Source: Sulfuricystis multivorans
GTDB taxonomy: Bacteria > Pseudomonadota > Gammaproteobacteria > Burkholderiales > Rhodocyclaceae
Reading direction: 5' to 3'
NCBI RefSeq assembly: GCF_003966565.1
Contig: NZ_AP018718.1
Coordinates: 2,480,001-2,544,000 of the forward strand
Length of the DNA stretch: 64,000 bases
Position 1 is the first letter of the stretch. Each line of letters begins with the position of its first letter. Both the position numbers and the translations under genes were made by a program. The notes under the pieces are model-generated. The model made no database searches. It was given only the letters and a program-made list of their open reading frames with translations, and was not told where the DNA came from. Positions 54,228-64,000 of this stretch are shown here, in pieces.

Positions 54228-54355
54228 GCGGCGAAATCATCCACGGGAAAGGAGGCGGGGTATATACTTCGCCCCCTGTTCGCCAGATTCGGGAAACCCC
54301 CGGCAGCGGCGAATCCCTTTTCACTCAGGGTGAACGGGCGATCCCCTTACCTGAA

Positions 54356-54817
54356 ATGAACCTGATAGCTCAACTCCTCAGCAGCGACGACATCGTCGTC
54401 GGTCTGGATGCGACCAGCAAGAAGCGCCTGTTCGAACAGGCCGGGCAACATTTCGAACAACGTTACGGTATCTCCAGAAGCACGGTATTCGATGCGCTCT
54501 TCGCGCGCGAAAAGATGGGCTCGACGGGGCTGGGTCTCGGCATCGCGATTCCGCATGGGCGCATCAAAGGCTTGAAGGAAGCGCGTGGGGCCTTTTTCCG
54601 CTTGGCGGCACCAGTTCCATTCGATGCGCCGGATAATCAACCGGTCAATCTGGTGTTCGTCCTCTTGGTCCCCGAGGCAGCCAGCGAACACCATCTGCAG
54701 CTCCTCTCCGAACTGGCCCAGATGTTCAGTGACAAGAACTTCCGCGAACATCTCGCCGCTGCAGCGGATGTGAATGCGGTGTTTTCGCTCTTCACGCAGT
54801 GGCCATCGGTCAGTTGA
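54356..54817 (+). CDS. ptsN: Nitrogen-regulatory PTS protein EIIA-Ntr
   Basis: 153 residues. The phosphohistidine lies in GLGIAIPHGRIKGL (about 66). Receives phosphate from HPr here, since no EI-Ntr/NPr is seen in the window, and controls potassium and nitrogen functions in relatives. Its TGA overlaps a possible TTG start of hprK. Confidence 0.93.
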   Translation: MNLIAQLLSSDDIVVGLDATSKKRLFEQAGQHFEQRYGISRSTVFDALFAREKMGSTGLGLGIAIPHGRIKGLKEARGAFFRLAAPVPFDAPDNQPVNLVFVLLVPEAASEHHLQLLSELAQMFSDKNFREHLAAAADVNAVFSLFTQWPSVS

Positions 54818-55743
54818 TCGTCGCCCAGCTGTTCGAAAAGAATCGCGAACGGCTGAAACTCACCTGGATCGGCGGAACCCTCAACCGCCCGATCGCCGTC
54901 AATCGCGACGATGTCTCTCCGGCCGATCTGATCGGCCATCTGAACCTGATCCACCCTGACCGCGTGCAGGTGCTCGGTTCGCCCGAGATCATCTGGTACA
55001 AGCGCCACCTGGGCGATCCCCACGAGCACATCTTCCAGCAGGTCATCGATGCCCGCCCGCCGGCGATCATCGTCGCCGATGGCTGCGACATCCTCGAGGA
55101 GATTCGCGCCGCCTGCGAGGCTACCGACACACCGTTGTTCGCCACGCCGCTGCCCACCGCGCAGGTCATCGACGCGTTGCGCATCTATGTCTCGCGCCAG
55201 CTCGCCGAAACCGTCATGCTGCACGGCGTGTTCATGGACGTGCTCGGCATCGGCGTGCTGATCACCGGCGATTCCGGCGTCGGCAAAAGCGAACTCGGCC
55301 TCGAGCTGATCACGCGCGGTCACGGCCTGGTGGCCGATGATGTCGTCGAGGTCTCACGCGTCGCCCCCGATGTTCTCGAGGGCCGTTGTCCGGAGCTGCT
55401 CAAGGATTTCATCGAGGTGCGCGGCTTGGGGCTGCTCAACATCCGCACCGTCTTCGGCGAAACCGCCTGTCGGCGCAAGATGCGCCTCAAGCTGATTGCC
55501 CACCTACAGCGGCCCTCCGCGGCCTCTGGCGAAATGGCGCGCCTGCCCCTCGATGCGCTGACCGAGAACGTGCTCGGTGTGCCAGTACGCAAGGTCGTGT
55601 TACCGGTGGCCGCCGGCCGTAACCTCGCCGTGCTGCTCGAAGCGGCAGTGCGCCAGACGATCCTGCTGCTCAGAGGCATCGACAGCATGGAGGAATTCCT
55701 GCAGCGCCAGCAACGCGCCCTGGATCAGTCCGAGTTCGGCTGA
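54799..55743 (+). CDS. hprK: HPr kinase/phosphorylase
   Basis: 314 residues from GTG 54799, or 309 from TTG 54814, which overlaps the ptsN stop as TTGA and fits the usual family start (LIVAQLFEKNRERL). P-loop GDSGVGKSELGLEL (about 155) and signature EVRGLGLLNIRTVFG (about 205). Phosphorylates HPr on serine. With HPr and EI at 22 kb it completes a regulatory phosphorelay. Confidence 0.95.
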   Translation: MAIGQLIVAQLFEKNRERLKLTWIGGTLNRPIAVNRDDVSPADLIGHLNLIHPDRVQVLGSPEIIWYKRHLGDPHEHIFQQVIDARPPAIIVADGCDILEEIRAACEATDTPLFATPLPTAQVIDALRIYVSRQLAETVMLHGVFMDVLGIGVLITGDSGVGKSELGLELITRGHGLVADDVVEVSRVAPDVLEGRCPELLKDFIEVRGLGLLNIRTVFGETACRRKMRLKLIAHLQRPSAASGEMARLPLDALTENVLGVPVRKVVLPVAAGRNLAVLLEAAVRQTILLLRGIDSMEEFLQRQQRALDQSEFG

Positions 55744-55814
55744 TACTCAGCGCCTTGCGCTATGATGTCGAGACCCCACGTATTGGTCTATCTTCAACCC
55801 CTTCTGAGGCGATC

Positions 55815-56237
55815 ATGGCCGGACTCGACCGCAAGACTCCCAACCCTACCGAAATCAAGTTGCACCAGAAGTCGCGCGAAATGGAGATCACCTTCGACGA
55901 CGGCAGCAACTTTCGTCTTTCCTACGAATTCCTGCGCGTCTATTCGCCCTCCGCCGAGGTGCGCGGTCACGGACCAGGGCAGGAAACCCTGCAGACGGGC
56001 AAGCGCAACGTCGATATCAAATCCCTCGAACCAGTAGGCAATTACGCCGTTCAGCCCGTCTTTTCCGACGGCCACGATACCGGGATCTATTCCTGGGATC
56101 TCCTTTACGACTACGGCAAGAACCGCGATGCGCTCTGGGCTGACTATCTCGCCCGTCTCGAAGCGGCCGGCTTAAGCCGCGACATCGATTCCACCACGCA
56201 GCCACCGAAGACTGGCGGGGGTTGCGGCCACCACTGA
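55815..56237 (+). CDS. DUF971 protein (gamma-butyrobetaine hydroxylase-like N-terminal domain)
   Basis: 140 residues. PTEIKLHQKSREMEITFDDGSNFRLSYEFLRVYSPSAEVRGHG with its middle part is the DUF971 fold; NYAVQPVFSDGHDTGIYSWDLLYDYG follows. The tail TGGGCGHH may bind metal. ATG at 55815. Upstream of ubiE, a common arrangement. Function unknown. Confidence 0.88.
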   Translation: MAGLDRKTPNPTEIKLHQKSREMEITFDDGSNFRLSYEFLRVYSPSAEVRGHGPGQETLQTGKRNVDIKSLEPVGNYAVQPVFSDGHDTGIYSWDLLYDYGKNRDALWADYLARLEAAGLSRDIDSTTQPPKTGGGCGHH

Positions 56238-56249
56238 CAGGAACGACTC

Positions 56250-56981
56250 ATGGCGAATACCCACTTCGGCTTCCAGACCGTTCCTGAAAGCGAGAAGGCG
56301 CAACGCGTCAAGGGCGTGTTTTCATCGGTCGCCGACAAGTACGACCTGATGAATGATCTGATGTCCGTCGGCTTGCACCGCCTGTGGAAGCTTTTTACCC
56401 TGCAGGTCGCCGCCGCGCGGCCGGGCGAACGCGTCCTCGACATCGCCGGCGGCACCGGCGATCTGGCGTCCGCTTTCCATGAGCGCGTCGGCCCGACCGG
56501 CGAGGTCTGGCTTACCGACATCAACAACGCGATGCTCACACGCGGCCGCGACCGACTGCTCGATGAAGGCAAGACCGGTCCCGTCGCCCAATGCGATGCC
56601 GAGAAACTGCCCTTCCCGAACGACCATTTCGACATCGTCACCGTCGCCTTCGGTCTGCGCAACATGACCCACAAAGAACAGGCGCTCAGGGAAATGTTGC
56701 GCGTGCTGCGACCTGGCGGCCGTCTGCTGGTACTCGAATTCTCGAAGATCTGGCAACCTCTGTCTTACGCCTATGACTTTTACTCGTTCAAGGTGTTGCC
56801 GTGGCTGGGCAAGAAAGTGGTCAATGATCCGGACAGTTACCGATATCTGGCGGAATCGATCCGTATGCATCCCGACCAGGAAACCCTGAAGCAGATGATG
56901 GAACAGGCCGGCTTCTCCCACGTCGATTATTTCAACCTGACGGCCGGCGTGGTCGCGCTGCACCGTGGCTACAAGATCTGA
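56250..56981 (+). CDS. ubiE: Ubiquinone/menaquinone biosynthesis C-methyltransferase UbiE
   Basis: 243 residues. [24 protein letters not shown] motif [12 protein letters not shown] and [16 protein letters not shown] are UbiE hallmarks. Methylates the quinone ring. Its TGA shares one base with the ATG of the ubiJ-like gene. Confidence 0.96.
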   Translation: MANTHFGFQTVPESEKAQRVKGVFSSVADKYDLMNDLMSVGLHRLWKLFTLQVAAARPGERVLDIAGGTGDLASAFHERVGPTGEVWLTDINNAMLTRGRDRLLDEGKTGPVAQCDAEKLPFPNDHFDIVTVAFGLRNMTHKEQALREMLRVLRPGGRLLVLEFSKIWQPLSYAYDFYSFKVLPWLGKKVVNDPDSYRYLAESIRMHPDQETLKQMMEQAGFSHVDYFNLTAGVVALHRGYKI

Positions 56982-57550
56982 TGATCGAACGGCCTTTGCT
57001 CGCCCTGCTCAATCATCTGCTCGACGGCGCGCCCTGGGCGCGCACACGGCTCATGCCTTACGCTGGCCGCCGCGCCAGCTTCGACATTCCGCCGCTGGCC
57101 CTCTCCTTCGCAATCACTGCAGAAGGCCGCCTGTCTGCGGCTGACGGCTCGACACCGACCGACGTCGTCATCCGTCTGCCGGCCGACACGCCACTCAAGC
57201 TGCCCCAGGGGCTCGACAAGGCGATGGCCCAGTTGAGCGTCGAAGGCAACGCCGAATTCGCAACGGCGCTGTCCTTCGTCTTCCGCAATCTGCGCTGGGA
57301 CATAGAAGAAGACCTGTCATGGCTCGTCGGCGACATCGCCGCACATCGGCTCGTGCTCGCCGCCGCGCGCTTTTCCGAATGGCAGCGCCGCACCGCAGTA
57401 AGGCTTGCCGAAAACCTCGCCGAATACCTCGCGCATGAACGACGCTTGCTAGTGCCCAGGGACGATCTCGACGTCTTACGCGCCGAAATCGATCGCCTCA
57501 CCGCCGCGCTCGGCAGCTTCGAGAGTCGTCTGGCGTCATTCGGCCGCTGA
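56981..57550 (+). CDS. ubiJ: Ubiquinone biosynthesis accessory factor UbiJ (SCP2-like)
   Basis: 189 residues. SCP2-type lipid-binding N-terminal part (FDIPPLALSFAITAEGRL ... VRLPADTPLKLPQGLDKAM) and a C-terminal helix. Partner of UbiK in the aerobic Ubi complex. The usual next gene, ubiB, is absent here; instead a convergent regulator overlaps its end by 15 bases. Confidence 0.87.
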   Translation: MIERPLLALLNHLLDGAPWARTRLMPYAGRRASFDIPPLALSFAITAEGRLSAADGSTPTDVVIRLPADTPLKLPQGLDKAMAQLSVEGNAEFATALSFVFRNLRWDIEEDLSWLVGDIAAHRLVLAAARFSEWQRRTAVRLAENLAEYLAHERRLLVPRDDLDVLRAEIDRLTAALGSFESRLASFGR

Positions 57551-58516
57551 CCCCTGCGGCTCATCCGCTTCGTTCATCACCATCAGGACCACCGCCTCGT
57601 CGTTTTCGGGCATCGCGACCGTCCGGCACTGGCAGCGCAACCAACGCACGCCGCCCTTGGGCGGAATCACTCCGACGACGGCTTGCCGCGCGGTGTCATT
57701 ACCCGCCGCTGCGAGTAACTGCAGGACGGGATGATCGGCCACCGCGAGCGCGGCACTGTCTGCATCCACCCAGCGCAGGTTCAGTTCGGCAAACCTCATA
57801 CCACGGGCAAGCGGCGCACCGAGCAACACCTCGGCGGCGGGGTTGGCGAGCAGGATTCTCTGCTGCGCGTCGATCACGACGATGGCTGCCGGCAGCGCCG
57901 CGAATACAGCGGTGAATTCGGCAGCGATTCGCCGCCGCGCCGCATCGGCTTCCATGAAGCTGGTGATGTCTTCTTTCACCGCCATGAAATGCGTGATGCG
58001 GCCTTTCGCATCATGTACCGGCGAGATCGAAGCGCGTTCCCAATACAGGGAGCCATCCTTGCGACGATTATGGAAGACCCCACGCCATTCCCTTCCCGCC
58101 TTGATGGTATTCCACAGCCGTCGATACTCTTCCGGTGAGGTTTCCCCCGACTTGAGGATCCGTGGCGTCAGGCCGATCACCTCTTCGATCCGGTAGCCGG
58201 TAGTGCTGACGAACTTCGGATTGGCGTAGACGATCTTGCCTTCGCTGTCGGTGACGATGATCGTCGCCGGACTTTGTTCCAGCGCATGCATCAGCAGACG
58301 TTGTCGCTGACTGGCCCGGGTATATTTCTCCTGCGACAATGCGGTCGCTACCCTTTTGGCGCTCAATTGCGCCCGCACGCGCGCCTCGCTGGCGCGAAAC
58401 CAGGTGCGCAGCGTAGTCGTCGAGACGTTGAATTCGCGCGCGATGTCGAGCAGCGGCTTTTCGCCGGCGCGCATCAGGGCAACGGCTCGTTCCTGGGCTT
58501 CCTTGCTGTGTCGCAT
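57536..58516 (-). CDS. HTH (transposase-type)-PAS-PAS regulator
   Basis: 326 residues from ATG 58516. Begins with a helix-turn-helix like that of transposase N-termini (RAVALMRAGEKPLLDIAREF-NVSTTTLRTWFR, about 10-45). A PAS domain (about 78-200) has the NPKFVSTTGYRIEEVIG core and PAC segment HFMAVKEDITSF; a second, weaker PAS follows (about 205-310). No output enzyme domain. Probably a DNA-binding sensor. The longer frame upstream crosses the atp terminator and is not coding. Confidence 0.83.
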   Translation of the reverse strand: MRHSKEAQERAVALMRAGEKPLLDIAREFNVSTTTLRTWFRASEARVRAQLSAKRVATALSQEKYTRASQRQRLLMHALEQSPATIIVTDSEGKIVYANPKFVSTTGYRIEEVIGLTPRILKSGETSPEEYRRLWNTIKAGREWRGVFHNRRKDGSLYWERASISPVHDAKGRITHFMAVKEDITSFMEADAARRRIAAEFTAVFAALPAAIVVIDAQQRILLANPAAEVLLGAPLARGMRFAELNLRWVDADSAALAVADHPVLQLLAAAGNDTARQAVVGVIPPKGGVRWLRCQCRTVAMPENDEAVVLMVMNEADEPQGSAAE

Positions 58517-58554
58517 CTGGTTGGACCGCCACGAAGAAGGCTGAATTTTAGCGG

Positions 58555-58579
58555 GTGCCGTCCCCCCAGCGCCGACTTT
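58555..58579 (+). repeat. Dispersed 25-bp intergenic repeat, type A
   Basis: Begins GTGCCGTCCCCCCAG and ends CGCCGACTTT. Lies between the PAS regulator start and the atp terminator. Confidence 0.75.
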
Positions 58580-58614
58580 GCAACAAAACTCAAGGGCAGC
58601 CGTAGCTGCCCTTG
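58580..58614 (-). terminator. Terminator of the atp operon
   Basis: A perfect 10-base stem (CAAGGGCAGC with GCTGCCCTTG, 58591-58614, loop of four) is followed on the minus strand by GAGTTTTGTTG. It lies 21 bases beyond the atpC stop. Confidence 0.88.
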
Positions 58615-58635
58615 CGCATGCAAATAGGTGAGCGC

Positions 58636-59055
58636 CTACTTGCGGCGCAGTTTCTGGATGGTCGCCAGCTGTGCCACCGCCTCGGCCAGTTCGGCCTGGG
58701 CGCGGGCGAAGTCCATCTCGGCGTTCTTGTTGGCCATCGCCTCCTCGGCACGCTTCTTGGCCTCCAGCGCCTTGGCCTCGTCGAGATCCTTGCCGCGGAT
58801 CGCCGTATCGGCGAGCACGGTCACCAGCCCCGGCTGCACCTCCAGTACGCCGCCAGCGACGAAGATCAGCTCTTCCTCGCTCTGGTTGGGAATCTTCAGG
58901 CGCACCGCGCCGGGTTTGATGCGCGTCATCAACGGCATGTGGCCCGGCAGGATGCCGAGCTCGCCGGCCTCGCCGGGCAGCACGACGAACTCCGCCAGGC
59001 CCGAGAAGATCGACTCTTCCGCACTGACGACATCTACATGAACGGTGAGTGCCAT
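58636..59055 (-). CDS. atpC: ATP synthase F1 epsilon subunit
   Basis: 139 residues. N-terminal beta-sandwich ([34 protein letters not shown]) and C-terminal helical hairpin ([16 protein letters not shown]). Central-stalk subunit that couples and inhibits F1. Last gene of the operon. Confidence 0.96.
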   Translation of the reverse strand: MALTVHVDVVSAEESIFSGLAEFVVLPGEAGELGILPGHMPLMTRIKPGAVRLKIPNQSEEELIFVAGGVLEVQPGLVTVLADTAIRGKDLDEAKALEAKKRAEEAMANKNAEMDFARAQAELAEAVAQLATIQKLRRK

Positions 59056-59064
59056 CGTGGCCCC

Positions 59065-60465
<1,401 letters not shown>

Positions 60466-61347
60466 TTACCCCGCAATGGCGGCCGCGCCGCCGACGATTT
60501 CAGAAATTTCTTTGGTGATCGAAGCCTGGCGGGCCTTGTTGTAGACCAGCTGCAGCTCCTTGATCACGGTGCCCGCATTGTCGGTCGCCGCCTTCATCGC
60601 CACCATGCGCGCCGACTGCTCGGAAGCCATGTTCTCGGCGACCGCCTGATAGATCAGCGCCTCGACATAGCGTGTCAGCAGCTCGTCGATGACCACCTTG
60701 GCCTCTGGCTCATACAGATAGTCCCAGGAGCCTTCTGGCGTGCCGAGCCGCTCGCCGGTCAGGGGCAGCAACTGCTCCAGCACCGGCTCTTGACGCATCG
60801 TATTGATGAACCGCGTGTAGGCGAGATACACGACATCCAGCTCACCGTTCTGGAAGGCGTCGATCATCACCTTGATCGGTCCGATCAGCTTGTCCAAATG
60901 GGGCGTATCGCCCAAGTGCACCGCATGTGAAATGACGTTGGCGCCCAGACGCTGCATGAAGCCCAGGCCCTTGTTGCCGATGCAGGTGGCACGGATGTCC
61001 GTGGCGCCTTCGGCTTCCCACTTGCGCACCGCATTGAGCGTCATGCGCAGCACGTTGGTATTGAGGCCACCGCAAAGACCCTTGTCGGTCGTCACGACCA
61101 CCAGACCGACGCGCTTGTGTTCCAAGCCACCCTTTTTGCCCAGGAACGGATGCCGGTACTCGGTGACGTTGGCGGCAGCCAGATGCGCGGCCAACCGGCG
61201 GATCTTTTCGCTATAGGGACGGGCGGCGCGCATCCGCTCCTGCGCCTTGCGCATCTTGGATGCGGCCACCATCTCCATGGCCTTGGTGATCTTGCGGGTG
61301 TTCTGGACCGACTTGATCTTGGTGCGAATTTCCTTGCCGCCTGCCAT
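60466..61347 (-). CDS. atpG: ATP synthase F1 gamma subunit
   Basis: 293 residues. [32 protein letters not shown] in its natural coiled N-terminus (broken by the usual turn), [14 protein letters not shown] in the middle and [27 protein letters not shown] at the end mark the rotor shaft. Confidence 0.97.
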   Translation of the reverse strand: MAGGKEIRTKIKSVQNTRKITKAMEMVAASKMRKAQERMRAARPYSEKIRRLAAHLAAANVTEYRHPFLGKKGGLEHKRVGLVVVTTDKGLCGGLNTNVLRMTLNAVRKWEAEGATDIRATCIGNKGLGFMQRLGANVISHAVHLGDTPHLDKLIGPIKVMIDAFQNGELDVVYLAYTRFINTMRQEPVLEQLLPLTGERLGTPEGSWDYLYEPEAKVVIDELLTRYVEALIYQAVAENMASEQSARMVAMKAATDNAGTVIKELQLVYNKARQASITKEISEIVGGAAAIAG

Positions 61348-61368
61348 GGCGCGTTTCTCCCGACGGGT

Positions 61369-62907
<1,539 letters not shown>

Positions 62908-62918
62908 TGAAATAGCTC

Positions 62919-63452
62919 CTAGTTCTTGAGCGAAACCGCCATGGCGTTCAATTTGCCACGGACGGAAGCGTCGATGACCTGGTCGCCCAGGGCGATGCGC
63001 ACTCCCCCGATCAGTTCCGGGTCCACTTGGACGCTCGCTTTGATGCGGCAGCCGAACTTGCGCTCGAGGTCGATGACGAGTTTGTCGAGCTGCGCCTCAG
63101 TGAGCGGGAACGCCGAGGTGACGAGCGCCTCGCGCGTGCCTTCCTGGGCGTTTTTGAGTTCATCGAACAGGGCACTGATTTCGGGCAGCACATCGAGACG
63201 GCGGTTATCGACGAGTATGCTGAGGAAATTGCATTGCTCAGGCGTCAGCTCGCCAGCCACGCCGAGGAACAGGTCGGTGAGCGTCGCTGATGAAAGCCTA
63301 GGGTCCGCCATGCACTCGCGCATCGCCGGATCGCGCGCCGCGACAGCCAGGCGTGCCAGCGCATCCTGCCAAGCAGTCAAAGCACCGGCCGACTTGGCGA
63401 GCTCGAAAGCGGCTTCGGCGTAAGGCCTGGCGATGGTAACGTTCTCGGCCAT
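62919..63452 (-). CDS. atpH: ATP synthase F1 delta subunit
   Basis: 177 residues. [18 protein letters not shown] at the N-terminus and the C-terminal [26 protein letters not shown] identify OSCP/delta, which ties F1 to the peripheral stalk. Confidence 0.96.
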   Translation of the reverse strand: MAENVTIARPYAEAAFELAKSAGALTAWQDALARLAVAARDPAMRECMADPRLSSATLTDLFLGVAGELTPEQCNFLSILVDNRRLDVLPEISALFDELKNAQEGTREALVTSAFPLTEAQLDKLVIDLERKFGCRIKASVQVDPELIGGVRIALGDQVIDASVRGKLNAMAVSLKN

Positions 63453-63458
63453 GGCAGA

Positions 63459-63929
63459 TCAGAGCTCCGCCTTGAGCTGGTCGAGCAGCTCGGCGTGCTT
63501 TCCCGCGTCGATTTCCTTGCGCAGGATGCGCTCAGCGCCGGCGACGGCCAGCATCGCCACCTGATCCCGCAGGGCTTCCTTGGCACGCTGGGCAGCGACG
63601 GCCGCCTCGCCTTCGGCAGCCGCACGCGCGGCAGCGATGATGCGCGCCGCCTCGGCGCGCGCCTCATCGAGGATCTGGGCGGCCTGCCGCTCGGCGCCAC
63701 CGCGCACTTCGTTGGCGGCTTCCCGCGCCTTGCGCAGCTCCTCGGTCGCGCGCCGTTCGGCCAGTTGCAGATCGGTCTTCGCCTTGTCCGCCGCCGCCAG
63801 ACCATCGGCAATCTTCGCCGCACGCTCGTCGAGCGCCTTCATGATGGGCGGCCACACGAATTTCATCGTGAACCACGCCAGGATGAAGAACACAACCAGC
63901 TGGGCGAATAGCGTTGCGTTCAGATTCAC
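63459..63929 (-). CDS. atpF: ATP synthase F0 b subunit
   Basis: 156 residues. One N-terminal membrane helix ([20 protein letters not shown]) and a long Ala/Glu/Arg coiled coil (about 30-140). Peripheral stalk dimer. Confidence 0.96.
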   Translation of the reverse strand: MNLNATLFAQLVVFFILAWFTMKFVWPPIMKALDERAAKIADGLAAADKAKTDLQLAERRATEELRKAREAANEVRGGAERQAAQILDEARAEAARIIAAARAAAEGEAAVAAQRAKEALRDQVAMLAVAGAERILRKEIDAGKHAELLDQLKAEL

Positions 63930-63966
63930 GGTATCGATCCTTCAAAGCGTCAAAGGGAAAAGCCGC

Positions 63967-64000
63967 TTACTTGATGAACGGATTGGCAGTGGTGTACCAG
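63967..64000 (-). CDS. atpE: ATP synthase F0 c subunit, C-terminal end only
   Basis: Only the last ten codons are in the window. On the minus strand they read WYTTANPFIK and stop (TAA, 63967-63969), which fits the AtpE C-terminus in the position expected upstream of atpF. Confidence 0.8.
   Translation of the reverse strand, partial: WYTTANPFIK

Noticed and set aside
54228-54355. Terminator or separate promoter between hpf and ptsN
   Set aside because: A weak GGCGGGG/CGCCCCC pairing is present, but without a U-run or clear -35/-10; not enough to call.

Overview
The window looks like chromosome from a GC-rich betaproteobacterium, most likely of the Rhodocyclales/Sterolibacteriaceae type. The grounds are the gene set and order: a Thiobacillus-type GshA, MetX next to MetW, recA-recX-lptB-rpoN-hpf-ptsN-hprK, ubiUVT, glnK-amtB behind a TorF-like porin, and an atp operon. 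The assignment rests on gene content only; there is no rRNA in the window. Almost everything is core or housekeeping. There is no phage, integrase, full insertion sequence or CRISPR array. One gene (29817-30414) is clearly poorer in G+C than its surroundings.

Layout. 1-2.2 kb: start of metH (minus, cut by the window edge) with a leader carrying a long inverted repeat. 2.6-6.6 kb: a rhodanese and a three-gene envelope cassette with a CFI-box C-terminus. 6.7-10.3 kb: membrane thioredoxin, MFS carrier, comM and ubiK. 10.3-13.2 kb: porin-glnK-amtB behind an NtrC site and a sigma-54 promoter. 13.2-19.1 kb (minus): purU, thrH, a CZB chemoreceptor, an ABC-F ATPase and an HDOD protein. 19.2-26.5 kb (plus): gshA, apbE, a mannose-type EIIA, HPr and EI, an NlpC/P60 peptidase, metX and metW, then tRNA-Leu. 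26.6-30.8 kb (minus): a CBS-PAS-GGDEF-EAL protein, an unknown protein, a hydrolase, the foreign-looking nuclease-like gene and a thioredoxin-like ferredoxin. 30.8-35.9 kb: MFS carrier, MazG-like enzyme, VanZ protein and ubiUVT behind an FNR-type site. 35.9-39.7 kb: SDR, dsbA, SPOR protein, argS. 40-46 kb: DsrE-like protein, ahpF, ahpC, and divergent rubrerythrin/Fe-S oxidoreductase/DUF3501 around two OxyR-type dyads, then a small GTPase. 46.2-57.5 kb (plus): ribB-ribH-nusB-thiL-pgpA-cinA, recA-recX-lptB-rpoN-hpf-ptsN-hprK, a DUF971 gene, ubiE and ubiJ. 57.5-64 kb (minus): an HTH-PAS-PAS regulator and atpCDGAHF plus the end of atpE.

How the parts connect. Regulatory sites match the genes they sit at: nitrogen control (NtrC plus sigma-54) at amtB, with rpoN itself in the window; anaerobic control (FNR-type) at the oxygen-independent ubiquinone genes; peroxide control (OxyR-type) at ahpCF and rubrerythrin. 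EI, HPr, two EIIA proteins and HPr kinase are present without any sugar permease, which suggests a regulatory phosphorelay. Ubiquinone biosynthesis is represented by ubiE, ubiJ, ubiK and ubiUVT.

The non-coding DNA is the least expected part. Two 233-bp MITE-like copies, each with a 5-bp target duplication, lie directly in front of the start codons of ptsI and argS in the same relative orientation. A separate family of about 25-bp repeats sits at gene ends and starts in at least seven places.
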